Below, in pieces: positions 10,306 through 20,842 of a stretch of 64,000 bases of DNA. The stretch spans positions 1,033,001 through 1,097,000 of the forward strand of contig JAKFAO010000004.1 of the NCBI GenBank assembly GCA_021527695.1, in the 5' to 3' direction. Every line of letters starts with the position of its first letter. The first letter of the stretch is position 1. Position numbers and translations under genes: made by a program. The DNA is from Naematelia aurantialba (taxonomy: Eukaryota; Basidiomycota; Tremellomycetes; Tremellales; Naemateliaceae). The notes beneath the pieces were generated by a model. That model was given only the letters and a program-made list of their open reading frames with translations, did not search any database and was not told the DNA's origin.

Positions 10306-12458
10306 CTACACCTCATCTGGCGCAAGCATGACTACGCTGCATCAGCCCGGAACGCACACGACAGTCATGGAGTGGCGTCCACACGATTATAGTGGAGTGG
10401 CATGCACACGACAGTCATTGAGAGTGGAGACTCACGCTCAGGTCGGACCCGCTTGTCAAATTCCTCCTCTGAGATGGCATTGAGGGCCAGAGCAGACTGC
10501 TTGAGCCTATACCCATCAGCATCGCAGCGTCTTCCATCGCAGCAGCGCGTCGCGTCGCCGACTGCCGCCGCGCGCAACACATTTCATAAATACTCACGTC
10601 AAGCCCTCGTGGTGCGCCTTCTTTGCGATCTTGGCAACGTCGTCGTACCCCAGTGCGCTGTTCAAGCACGTCGCCCTACTTATGAGCTTTCTTCAAGCCA
10701 GACAGACGGAAAGCTCACAGCATCAACGACTCGTTCATAATCTTCTTGATCCTCTCCTCGTTCGCCTTGATGCCCACCACGCAGTTCTTGGTGAAGCTCC
10801 GCGAACCGTCCGCGAGCAGGCGGATCGATTGCAGCAGGTTCTTGATCAGGACGGGCTTGAACACGTTCAGCTCAAACTGGCCGTACGAGCCTGCGACAGT
10901 GATGGCCGTGTGGTTGCCCATGACCTGCGCGGCGACCATGGTCAGTGCCTCGCACTGCGTGGGGTTGACCCTGCCCCATCAGCACCGCTGCCTCTTGTCC
11001 GCATGGTAGGGGGTGGAATGAATGTCGTACCCACTTTCCAGGCATGATGGACGATCCAGGCTCGTTTTCTGGCAGCTCGAGCTCTCCTAGACCACACCGG
11101 GGCCCAGATCCGAGGTACCGGATGTCGTTGGCGATTTTCATGAGCGACACGGCGACGGTGTTGAGAGCGCCCGACGCCTCGACAATGGCGTCGTGCGCGG
11201 CGAGAGCCTCAAACTTATTGGGCGCAGTGACGAATTCGTATCCCGTGAGCTTGGAGATCTCAGCCGCAATCTTGACGTCGAAGCCCTTCTTGGTGTTGAG
11301 GCCCTGCAGTTCGTCAGCTAAACCTGGAACGAGACACCCGCAAACGGAAGCTGACCGTTCCGACGGCAGTGCCACCTTGAGCCAGCATGCTGAGGTTCTT
11401 CAAGGTCGCCTGGACACGCCCGATGCCCCGCTCGACTTGGGTGACGTAGCCGCTGAACTCTTGGCCCAGGGTCAGGGGAGTAGCATCCTGCAAGTGGGTG
11501 CGGCCGATCTTGATGATGTTCTCAAACGACTTGCGCTTCTCCTCGAGCGCGTCGTGCAGCTCTTGCAGCGCAGGGATCAAGCTCGCATTGATCTCGGTCA
11601 CAGCTGCGACGTGCATGGCAGTAGGGAAGCTATTCCCGTCAGCGCGGCTCTCCTGCGATGGAAGCGCAAGCTGACGTATCGTTCGACGACTGGCTCATGT
11701 TGACGTGGTCGTTGGGGTGAACGGGCTTCTTGCTCCCCAGCTTACCGCCCATCAGCTCGATGGCGCGGTTCGAGATGACCTCGTTGACGTTCATGTTGGT
11801 CTGTGTGCCCGAACCGGTCTGAAAGACGACGAGGGGGAACTCGTCGATCAGTTCCCCCGAGATGACCTCGTCCGCCGCCTTTGAGATGTGCTCGGCGATG
11901 TCGGCGGGAAGACCGTACGTCTGGTTGACATGGGCGGCCGCCTTTTTGAGGACACCAAACGCCTTGATCAGCGGCGGAGGCATACGTTCTGTAGGGCCAC
12001 CTGTCGTGTCGCCGTGAGCTCCGTCTCCAAGCTACGTCTCCGCCAACGGAAGCTGCCCAGAATCTGTAGTATCGTATCTAGCTCACCAATGTCAAAGTTC
12101 TGCAAGCTCCGCTGGGTCTGCGCACCCCAGTATCGCTCAGCGGGGACCTGGAGCGGGCCAAACGTGTCCTTCTCTTCTCGGTACTTTTGCGACGCCATGT
12201 TGGAGGATGAGATTGGGCGGACGGAGAAGCTGGCTGTCCGGCGTGCAGTAAGCTGTCAAATGTCAGCCCCGGCCAACCACCGGCCATCCCGAACGGGACC
12301 ATCTCTGAGTCTGCTTCCGGTGCACAGACCGAGGCCGCCGCGCGGAATTCCAAGCTAGTGCAGTGGATGTGCGCGAGGGGCCGGCCTGCCGGACTTGGCC
12401 AAGAGAGGAGACCAGCACTCACGCTCGATGCCGTTCTCAAAGCAGTCCTCGTGAGCAT
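10306..12458 (-). CDS. FUM1: Fumarate hydratase class II, 9 exons
   Basis: Interconverts fumarate and malate in the TCA cycle and, in its cytosolic form, in fumarate scavenging. The spliced length is about 498 aa, normal for the family. It begins with a mitochondrial-type presequence ([20 protein letters not shown]), and the mature enzyme starts at a second in-frame ATG (12198, [16 protein letters not shown]). Seen in order: [10 protein letters not shown], the [16 protein letters not shown] substrate loop, [40 protein letters not shown], and the signature [16 protein letters not shown], made across an intron. The end is VRPELMLAPDEV. Exons: 12423-12458, 12087-12252, 11676-12000, 11356-11629, 11035-11303, 10719-10970, 10598-10675, 10436-10506, 10306-10331. 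It is divergent from ECO1. Confidence 0.96.
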
Positions 12459-13114
12459 GGATGTAGAGAAGAGGCGTGGAGGAGTGGGACTGGGGGGGGC
12501 GGAATGAGCAGGGACGTCGAGCTGGACACTTGGCTGCAACTGTAAATATGCAGACGACATTCTTTCTTTCACTCGGATATCTTCGGAACAACGGCGCTTT
12601 CAGGCACGCGGAAGCTGATTGCCGATAGGTTCGTTCGTCTGGGGAAATGGGGGGGGAAATGATGACGTGGGAATTCTCTGGACGCGCCTTGCTTTTTTTT
12701 GCATGTACCACTGCGTGTATCCCATCCGTACTCGGGCTGCAATCTGTGCTTGCGTGGCATCAGTCGAGTCCAGTGACATGTCAGTCGAGTCCAGGAACAT
12801 GTCAGTCGAGTCCAGTAACATGTCAGACAGGTACGTCCTCTCCCAACCTGCCCTCTCGTAGTGCGCTCTCGATGCTGACGCGTGATCCCCCAGGCCAGCA
12901 GTCCGCTGGACATATGGCAAGTCGCGTCCCCTGTCGAGCGCCTCTCAATCCATGGTCTTCAGCGACTATACCCTGCCCTCCTCGTCAAGTTCGTGTTTAT
13001 TCGGCCGATCCTCGTCTCCCCCCTCTTCAGACCGCTTGCAGACTCCGCCGTCCTCGTCACCGGCTTCCAATCACCCGTACGCCGGCAGAACCGCAGAAGA
13101 CGAGGCCGACTGCG
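12459..13114. promoter_or_regulatory. FUM1/ECO1 divergent intergenic region with 21-bp repeats
   Basis: A 656-bp region between two divergent start codons, so probably both promoters. Three near-identical 21-bp copies (cagtcgagtccagtgacatg plus one base) stand at about 12761-12823. The ECO1 frame stays open upstream to 12647, but the sequence there does not look conserved. Confidence 0.5.
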
Positions 13115-14439
13115 ATGTCCCCGCTTCGCTTGTCTCGTGCGAAGCTGAAATCGGCTCATGGTCCTGAGGGCTCGACAAGCAAAATCAGCCTCTTTCGCGG
13201 CGCCAGTACCCATAAGCAGTCTAACCTGAAAAGCTTCTTCACCACACAAAAGCGGCCACAGCGCCCGTTGCAACCGACACGGCTCGCGCCCCCACCGTCG
13301 GTCTTCGGGCAACCCAGCAAGCCCTCTACTGGTGCCAGCAAGTCGTCTACTGGTCCCAGCAAGCCCTCTACTGGTCCCGACAAGCCCTCTCCTGGACTCG
13401 ACAGGGCGATTCTGCGCTCTCCACACCTGCAACAAACACGCCTCACCCACCTCCCCCTACTACACACCTGCCAGGAATGCCAGATGTCCTACGTGCGCGC
13501 GTCGGACGACGAAGGCCTGCACGTGCGACACCACGCCCGCGTGGTCAGAGGGATCGTGTGGGACGGGCTGGGTCGGGGTCGCGCGACCGGCGCCGGAAAG
13601 GGCACGGGCACGGGCAGTGACCAGGGTAGACCGAGATGCCAAGGCGGCCACAGTGCCCTGGAGACGGGCTGGAGAGTCGTCTCGCACGGCGTGGAGTTTG
13701 GCCCGCGTGCTGGGACAGGGAGGATCGTGGTATGCGACGGAAGCTGGCGGGGCAGCAAGGTCTGTCCGTCATCTGTCAACCCATGACCCACCCGGCGCAG
13801 CTGTGAAGACAAAATCCGCGTCGGTGATGTGTAAAATAAAACTGGCGCTGACGACGAGTGAAGCTGGACGAGATCTTATCTACAGTCGATACCGTGCTGT
13901 CGTCTCCTCCACTCCCAGGTCCGATCCTATCGACGTGCAAGATCTTTCTCTTTCTCACCTCGTCCCCGCCGCCGTCATCGTCATCGCCATCGTCCGCCAA
14001 ACGACCTCGACTCCCGCGCGGACTGTTCGGGGGCGACGCGACTCCCGCTAGCCGTGCTCGCCGTCGGGAGAAGGACAAGGAGCGCGTTGTCGCGGTCGCC
14101 GTGGCCCAGCCGATAAAGTGGGCGATGCGCGTCCTCCAGCCCGCAGAACGAGACCGCGTTCCGGCAGTAGATTCCGGCGGCGGCGTCCTGTGCGATCCGG
14201 CGCCGCTGGACACGCGGCTCGGCATACACCGCCTCTTCACGGTCCCGGCGTACAGGTCGTGCGGGCTCGCACGGCATCTCCTCGACGCCGCCTGCAGACA
14301 GACAGTGTACGCGTGCACGTTCTGTCCAGACAAGGGGGAGGTCGCTTTCTCCCAGCCGACGGATAGTGGGCGGAGCGTCATGGACAGCTGGGGGCGGGGC
14401 GGAGTCAGAGTGTTTGTCGATGACGAGTCGCAGCTCTAG
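13115..14439 (+). CDS. ECO1: Sister-chromatid cohesion acetyltransferase Eco1/Ctf7, 2 exons
   Basis: Acetylates the cohesin subunit Smc3 during S phase to establish cohesion. Exons 13115-13759 and 13864-14439 (donor gtctgt, acceptor gaag) give about 406 aa. Seen in order: an N-terminal PIP box QSNLKSFF (PCNA binding, about residues 33-40); a 21-bp coding repeat making SKPSTGP units; the family's C2H2 zinc finger (CQECQMSYVRASDDEGLHVRHH); and a linker with VDTVLSSPPL and CKIFLFL. The C-terminal acetyltransferase domain has GIHRLFTVPAYRSCGLARHL and GEVAFSQPTDSG, the ESCO hallmark. The ATG chosen is the last before the conserved region; upstream in-frame ATGs exist. The R-x-x-G-x-A acetyl-CoA loop is present as RSCGLA. 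Confidence 0.93.
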
Positions 14440-14819
14440 CGCAAATGCTCGGTTGGGGGAAGGAAGGGGTATCTTATGCGTGTACTGTATCTATGCCTGT
14501 ACAGTATTTTGCATGCCTGTACCTTAGCCTCTACCTTACACCCCTGCCTTGCATGCCTGTAGCGTACATGCCTCTACCCAACACTCCTGTATCTTGTACA
14601 TCATCACGATGCATCGCGTGACATGCTACAAGTCTAGCAAGCTCGAGTGACCCAGAAGTCCCGAGGGGGATACAGGAACAGTTCCTCTCACAACCACTAC
14701 AGCTGGCTACTCGATACAACGTTCCAAATGCGTCATCGTACATTCGTTACTTGTCCGAGTGTGCTTGCCGGAGCTCTCGATCAACGGTGATTACGTTCCT
14801 GGAGTGCCTGCTCGAATGC
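14440..14819. other. Convergent spacer with gcatgcctgta-type repeats
   Basis: A 380-bp spacer between two convergent stops. At about 14475-14600 it has imperfect units around catgcctgtacc. No gene was seen. Confidence 0.5.
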
Positions 14820-16191
14820 TCAATCAACGTCTGAGACATAAGGCGAAGGCGTGTCGCCTAACAAAAAGCTGGGCGTGAACCCCAAGGGAGTTGTGAATGG
14901 CGACTGGAACGATCCGGTCGGTAGAGCTGGCGTCTCTTGGATCTCGGGCTGCGGCGGCATAACCCCGCGCTGGAAGGCTACAGGGCTGTCGAAGTCGGCA
15001 TCCTGTGGTAGACCGTGGGGGACTGGCCGGACCGCCGACGGGGGCCTGCTTCCCTCACCACCTTCCTCTTGCAGTCGAGCTCCATTCCCACTGCCGCCGT
15101 TACCGCCACTCCCGCCGCTGCTGTCGCCGCCACCGCCTTCTCCTCCTCCGCCATCGCCGCCGCCGTCGCCGTCACCAGTGCCGGTCCCGCTCAGTCTCGC
15201 GCTTTGTCTTGCCGAATCCAGCTCAATTCGTTGAGCTTCGCGTGCTTGTCGCCTCTCCCACTCTTCCTTCCGGAGCAACGACTCAACCTTCTCCTTCTCT
15301 GCTCTCTCCCGCTTCTTCTCCTTCTGCTTCATCCTTTTCAGCCTCTTTTTTCCACCCGCCGTGGGCTCGGCTTCGCTGGGCCCTCCCAACGGCCCAAACT
15401 CGCCACCTGAATCCATCCAGCGGCCCTGCGGCTGGTTTTGGTTCGTCCCCCTGCTGTTCTCGGTAAGGGGTCGAGGCTTGGGCGCTGGCACTGGCGGCGT
15501 CTCCTGGTGCAGCCGGTCAAGTACGGCTTGTATGCGCGCCAGACCCCAGACCCGCGCTTCCTCTGGTGACATCCCCGAATCGTCAGCTGGGACTGGCGCA
15601 GGACGTTAGTACGTGGACACGAGGGCGCTCACGTTCCGCAGCAATGATCCATGGTTCGCTAGTCCTGCGGGGGTCGGAGGTGATAAATGGAGCAGGAACG
15701 ATCATAGCTGGCGGCACAGTAGCTAGAGCCAACGGTACAGAAGCAGAGGATTCAGTGCGGGGAGGACTAGGCGCCGGACGTATCAACGCCGAAGGTCCAG
15801 CCGCCGGGGGAGATGCAGGTGAAGGTCCAGACGGCGAGATCGACGACGACGGTGCCAGCTGGCTTTCGTCGGGAGTAGAAGCGCCTTTCTTCTGCGTCTG
15901 TTTACATCAGTCTTCCAGTCGGAATTGGAACCAAGCGGAAGTCTGCCACACTTCTCGCCTGGAGCCAACCTACTTGCGATGACGGCCCTGCTCGTGGCGT
16001 TTCATCCCATCCCAACTCTTTGTCTGCTTGACCTTGGGTTCTCCCCGCCTGCGTCGCTAGTGAGCACCCGCAAGATCAATAAACGCATCAGTGGGAGGAG
16101 GAGGTATTTCAGGACCGCTGTTGTTCCTGTGCTGATGCCCGAGTGTCCAGGAGAAGAAGCTTACCTCGCACACCTCGCATAACTCTGGCAT
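14820..16191 (-). CDS. Zinc-finger-like protein with basic coiled coil, 4 exons
   Basis: Family not recognised. The model uses exons 16165-16191, 15974-16056, 15633-15862 and 14820-15592 and gives about 370 aa. It starts MPELCEVCE, followed by a basic exon ending KSWDGMKRHEQGRHRK, which makes a possible C-x2-C...H-x4-H zinc site. After a serine/proline-rich stretch comes SPEEARVWGLARIQAVLDRL, then a lysine/arginine-rich helix (KKRLKRMKQKEKKRERAEKE) and a glycine-rich run. A nuclear or nucleolar role is only a guess. The exon 2-3 junction is uncertain: the zinc-site frame needs an unusual aag acceptor, while a cag acceptor would put exon 2 in another, less convincing frame. The last splice and the stop are firm. 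Confidence 0.6.
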
Positions 16192-16499
16192 CTCGCTCGA
16201 GACGAACGTGCAGCGGCTCAGCCCAGAACTCGGCGTTTATATGCACAGGTCGGAGTGCGAGACCCTATATGTACAGTATGATCGAGAGATCGATGGGCAG
16301 GATGCGGTGTGAGGGAAAAGAGAAGGAAGAAGGATGATGAGTTGGATTGAGTTTTCGCCACTCATCCCGGGCAGCGAATGGAGGATACCGAGCGTAATGA
16401 TGTGTAATGATCGTCAGCCTGCATCGTTGCCACAAGTCACCCGTTGACAGTGTGTGCTTGGATCGAGCGAAAGCCCAAGACATGCATGCATCTATTCAA
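16192..16499. other. Spacer between zinc-finger gene and transketolase
   Basis: 308 bp between tandem minus-strand genes, presumably promoter plus 3' UTR. Nothing was recognised. Confidence 0.4.
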
Positions 16500-19205
16500 C
16501 TAATGCGACCCCGGGAACCCAAGCAGGAGCTCTTCAAACTCGCCGACGGCGGGCAGTGCGCCGTTTTGCCGCTCGACGAACGCGGCGACCACCTTGGTCA
16601 GGTTGTCCTCTCCGAACCCAAAGTGCTCGTACAGGATCTGCTGGGGCGCCGAGTGACCGAAGGTGTGCATGTGGCATCCGGCATGCGCGTATCGCGGCCA
16701 GCTGGCTGTCGCCCACGCCTCGATGGCGACCACGAGGGACTGTGACGACGGGATAATGGCGCGGCGGTACGACAGGGGCTGGGCGTCAAAGTGCTTGAAC
16801 GAGGGCATCGACACCACCCGCGTCTTGAGGTTAGTGGCGGCGAGCTTCTCGGCGACCGTGACGGCCCGAGCCACCTCGGCGCCCGTAGCGAGAAGGGTCA
16901 CGTCGGGCGTCACCGCCTCGTCGCCGAACACGATGTAGCCGCCCTTGGCGACGCCGTCGCGGTCGGTGCCTGCGAGGAGCGGGACCGGCTGCCGCGAGAG
17001 CGCGAAGAGCGAGGGCCGGTCTTCCTCCGTCAACGCGACCTTCCACGCGCCCATGACCTCCTCGGCATCGGCAGGCCGGATGAAGTTGATGTCCGGCAAC
17101 GAGCGGTAGAACGACGCGAGCGCAATAGGCTGGTGCGTCGGCCCATCCTCGCCGATACCGATGGCGTCGTGCGTCGCGATCCCGATGAAGCGCAGCTTCT
17201 GCAGCGCAGACATACGCGCGGCAGGAGCAGCGTACAGCCAGAACATGAAGAACGTCGACATGATCCTACGTGGCAAGAGCAGTTTAGCGGGTAATCTTAC
17301 GACAGGGGAAATAGAGGCCAAGAGTTCCAGAAGTACTCACGGAAGGAACATGCCTTTCTGATACGCGGCCATACCATTACCCGCAGCCACCATTGCAAAC
17401 TCTCGGATACCGTATCGCAATTGCCGGCCGGAGTAGTCGCCCAGCCCGCTCTGAGGCTGCAGCAAAGAGTAAGCAAATGCCCCGACTAAGAGCACAGAGC
17501 ATGGTGTGGCGCACCTTTTGGAACTCTGTCATTCCCTTCCAGCTGACAAACGTCGACTCGAGCAGATCGGCACTCCCGGCAAGGATCGACTTGTCCCTGG
17601 GTGCCAGGGCTTGTACCATGATACCGCTGGATTTTCGGGTCGGCGTTGGCTCCTGCGGCAGCTTGTCTTTACTCGGGATCAGGTCCTCCCATCCATCCAG
17701 CAGCTTGCCCTCGATCCGCCTCTGCAGGTCCGCCGCCTCCTCGGGATACGCCTCGGTGTACCGCGCGTACAGGGCGTTCCATTCATCTTCATACTTTTGC
17801 CCACGGGGCACCGTCTCGGCAAAGTACTGCCGCACCTCAGACGGAATGGCAAACTTGGCGTCAGGGTCGAAACCAAGCTGAGTCTTGACGTATGCAACCT
17901 CTTCGTCGCCGAGTGCTTGACCATGGGCTGGACCAGTGTTGGCCTTGCGCGAAGAGATGCCGATGATGGTCCGGATATTGACAAACGTAGGCTTTCCTTT
18001 GGTTTGCTTTGCCTTGTCAAGCGCGGCAATGATAGCCGCGAGCTAGACACATGTCAATATATATCCATCACGTCTAGCTCCAACGAGCTCGCGACCACTC
18101 ACATCGTTGGATCCGTCAAACACGTCAATCACTTCCCATCCCGTTGCTCTCAGCTTTGCCGACGTATCGTCTGTGAAACAGTTGTCAATCGACCCATCGA
18201 CCGTGATCGAATTGTTGTCGTATATCAGGATCAGATTATCGAGCCCCCAATGTCCAGCCATTGAGATGGCTGCTCGCATCAGCTCCAGCTCTTGGCCGCC
18301 GAGAACGGACCCGGACCGGAACCCGTACCGGGCCCCAGTCCATCCCCTAGACTGACCTTCCTGTCCGACACCCTCCTGCAAGCATCCATCCCCCGTGAAA
18401 CACCAGATCTTGCCATCAATGATGGGGTACCCCTCCTTGTTGTAGATTGCACCAGCGTTCTTGCCTGCCACCGCCATGCCGACGGCATTGGCGATTCCCT
18501 GCCCCAATGGTCCGGTAGTCACTTCGATCCCCGGGTACTCGATCTCGGGATGTCCAGCTGCGATGCCCTTCATTGTCGGGGCATGGTAGTTTTTGATCTC
18601 GTCAAGCGTCCAGGCGGGATATCCCGCAAAGTGCAGCATCAGGTACTGCAGCAGACATGCGTGGCCGGCCGAGAGCACGAATCCTGCATGGTATCAGCAT
18701 GGCCTCGTGGAAACTAGGTATAGTAATGAATACCGCGAAGGAAGGACACGGCATGGGCGTGAGAGAGCAGGGGAGGTGAGGTAGGTCAAGAAAACGGGCG
18801 AGGGTAGAGGGGAGGGGATTTCGCGGTGATGGCCAAGTGGAAGTAACGTACGGTCACGTCCGAACCACTCGGCGTTACGAGGGTTATACTTCATCTGGTA
18901 CCGCCAGAGCGCCACGCCGATAGCAGCAGCACCCATGACTGTGCCCGGGTGGCCGCCCTTGAACTGCTGGCATAGGTCGGCGGCGAGACATCGGATCGTG
19001 TTGAGCACGAGCATCTCCTCTGCAGGCTGAACGCGACCGTCAGCCTCGCGCCTTCAACTGCTTAACCCCCTCTTCACTCAATCCAGTGCTAGCTAGGCTG
19101 GAAAAGACTTACGGGCGCCACCTTGCCCGTTACCTTGGCCTTTGCCTTCAATCCCGCTCCATGGTCTGGCGATTGGATATCAGCCGCAGCTATTGATGGT
19201 GCCAT
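16500..19205 (-). CDS. Dihydroxyacetone synthase / transketolase family enzyme, 7 exons
   Basis: A thiamine-diphosphate enzyme that moves two-carbon ketol groups. The spliced length is about 720 aa. TPP and substrate motifs seen: GGHPGTVMGAAAIGVALW, DRFVLSAGHACLLQY, GIEVTTGPLGQGIANAVGMA, the GDGCLQEG...NN metal-binding block, ATHDAIGIGEDGPTHQP, and CHMHTFGHSAP near the end. The run FLPIMSTFFMFWLYAAPAARM is typical of the dihydroxyacetone-synthase branch more than of TKL1. The usual REH around the catalytic Glu is REF here (YGIREFAM); the Glu is kept. There is no C-terminal SKL-like peroxisome signal (ends FPGSH). Exons: 19113-19205, 18852-19017, 18357-18683, 18103-18269, 17515-18042, 17341-17456, 16500-17265. 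Which substrates it uses cannot be told from sequence. Confidence 0.9.
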
Positions 19206-19704
19206 GGCGACGATGGCGTCTGAGAATGCAGGAGAGCTGTCGAGAATGCCTAAGACGACGGGGATCTTGTGGTGAGTCTGATGCAGGAGAGCTGTGGGCG
19301 AAGAGAACTCTCGACTGGTCTTGCCCTGGACGATTAGGTGAGTGGGCGGTGGTGTAGGTACGGGATGTCAAATCGTGCCGAATGATCTTTCGGCGAAGCA
19401 ACAGCGCAGATACACAATTGGAAGAGCTGCACAACGCTGTCTGTCGCTCGTACTTTATGCATTCTGGGTGTTGGGCGACCGCACAGTCTCTGTGAACATG
19501 TGCCCGGAAATGCGCGGTAGAACGCAGCAAACAGCGAATTCCGGGCCAACCGGATATTCTCCGGAGATCACCAACACCCCTTGAATAGGCGCCTTGATTA
19601 CCAGCGCGCCTCTTCTCAAAGTGATAGGCACGCGAAACCATTCAGGATTCTGTTGTCGCCGTTCACTTTCAGGCTGTCGAGTTGAGAGCCCATTCGATAA
19701 CGCA
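19206..19704. promoter_or_regulatory. Transketolase/NDUFA6 divergent intergenic region
   Basis: 499 bp between two divergent start codons, so probably the promoters of both. No motif was recognised with confidence. Confidence 0.4.
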
Positions 19705-20680
19705 ATGACCACCATCCCAGCCCGTCTTGCACGACCGTCAGTGGTCTCTCCGACGCTGGAACACGCTCGTCGGCGGTCTATCCAGGCGTACCGAGAGTGG
19801 TACCGCTCGGTACGTGTCTCGAGTCCTCGTCTCCCTCTCGCCCTCTCGCCCTCTTTCCCTCTCGCCCTCTTGCCCCTCTCGCCCTCTTGCCCCTCTCGCC
19901 CTTGATATTCCCTTGATACCCTTCCTGGTCCTGCACGATCGCTATACCCGAGTCGTCGCTCACATGTCCGTAGGCACCCGAGATCGTCTCCCTCTACGCC
20001 ATCGACGTCTCCCCCTCGATGGTCCGCCTCAAGATCCGCGAGGACTTTGAGCGTAATCGCAATGTCACGGACCTGGCCGTGATCAACATGCTGCTGCAGA
20101 AGAACCAGATCGAGTACCAGGAGACTATGAACACCTGGAAGCAGACTGTGAGTTTATGGCTGGCTGCATCGGTACCCACCCAGCATTATTGGCTGGCTTG
20201 AAGCACGGCCCCATCCCCTCCACATTCTTGGCTAGACTGGATCAGGTGGGCCGACCGACATCCATTCTAATATTCATCTCTGGAAGAGTTGGGAAGAAGT
20301 GGTTCGCAGAAGGAGAGGGCGCTTCCATGTCGATTACGGAGGAGCGATACCTGACGAGGATGGAGGGGGCGACGCCTGCCGAGGATGGAGGGGCGATGCC
20401 ATGACAGGAGGGAGAGGGCTAGACCATGCACAGGAGGAGCACGAGGCAGAGCGGCAATCCAGCCATCGTCATCTTGCACCCATCTGACTTCTGGCCGTGC
20501 TTCCCAGACGCTGCCCCTGAAGCCAGCCCGACACGGCCAGTATCAGCACCCAGCCGCTGACTCGGACAGCCCCACATCCTCGCCTGGTTCAAGCGGTACG
20601 AAGATCCGGCACCACCACAGACCTTTCTCGAAAAGTTTTACGCGGGCCGAGACGACCCCAAGCAGGTCGCGTCGTTCTAG
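19705..20680 (+). CDS. Mitochondrial complex I LYR subunit (NDUFA6/B14 type), 3 exons
   Basis: Accessory subunit of NADH:ubiquinone oxidoreductase in the mitochondrial inner membrane; the LYR family docks an acyl-carrier protein. Exons 19705-19809, 19974-20147 and 20570-20680 give about 129 aa, the family size. Marks: LEHARRRSIQAYREWYRSAPEIV (LYR-type motif), KIREDFERNRNVTDLAVINMLLQKNQIEYQETMNTWKQT, then PHILAWFKRYEDP across the second splice. Intron 2 is unusually long for this window (422 nt), and intron 1 carries a C/T-rich repeat. The gene is divergent from the transketolase and ends 162 bp from the RAD3 stop. Confidence 0.92.
19826..19902 (+). repeat. C/T repeat in intron 1 of the NDUFA6-type gene
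   Basis: ccctctcgccctcttg-type units, with the pyrimidine strand on the sense side. Confidence 0.75.
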
Positions 20681-20842
20681 GCGCAGGCCACAAGTATCTA
20701 GACCCGGAAAAGATGCATGATGTGTACTTTACCGCTACACTGCTACTCTAGAAGCACAACAATAGCCCAATTCCAAAGACGGCTTTCACACTCGACTCGC
20801 GCCCGCTGCGTCCGCTCTGTTCGGGCCCCGGTCGTCTCGTTC

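Noticed and set aside
12647..13114. N-terminal extension of ECO1 in the open upstream frame
   Set aside because: The sequence is low in protein character, includes the 21-bp promoter repeats, and the conserved protein starts at 13115.
19334..19641. Small ORFs in the transketolase/NDUFA6 spacer
   Set aside because: They are short, overlap in several frames and lack conserved motifs; the region is better read as a shared promoter.
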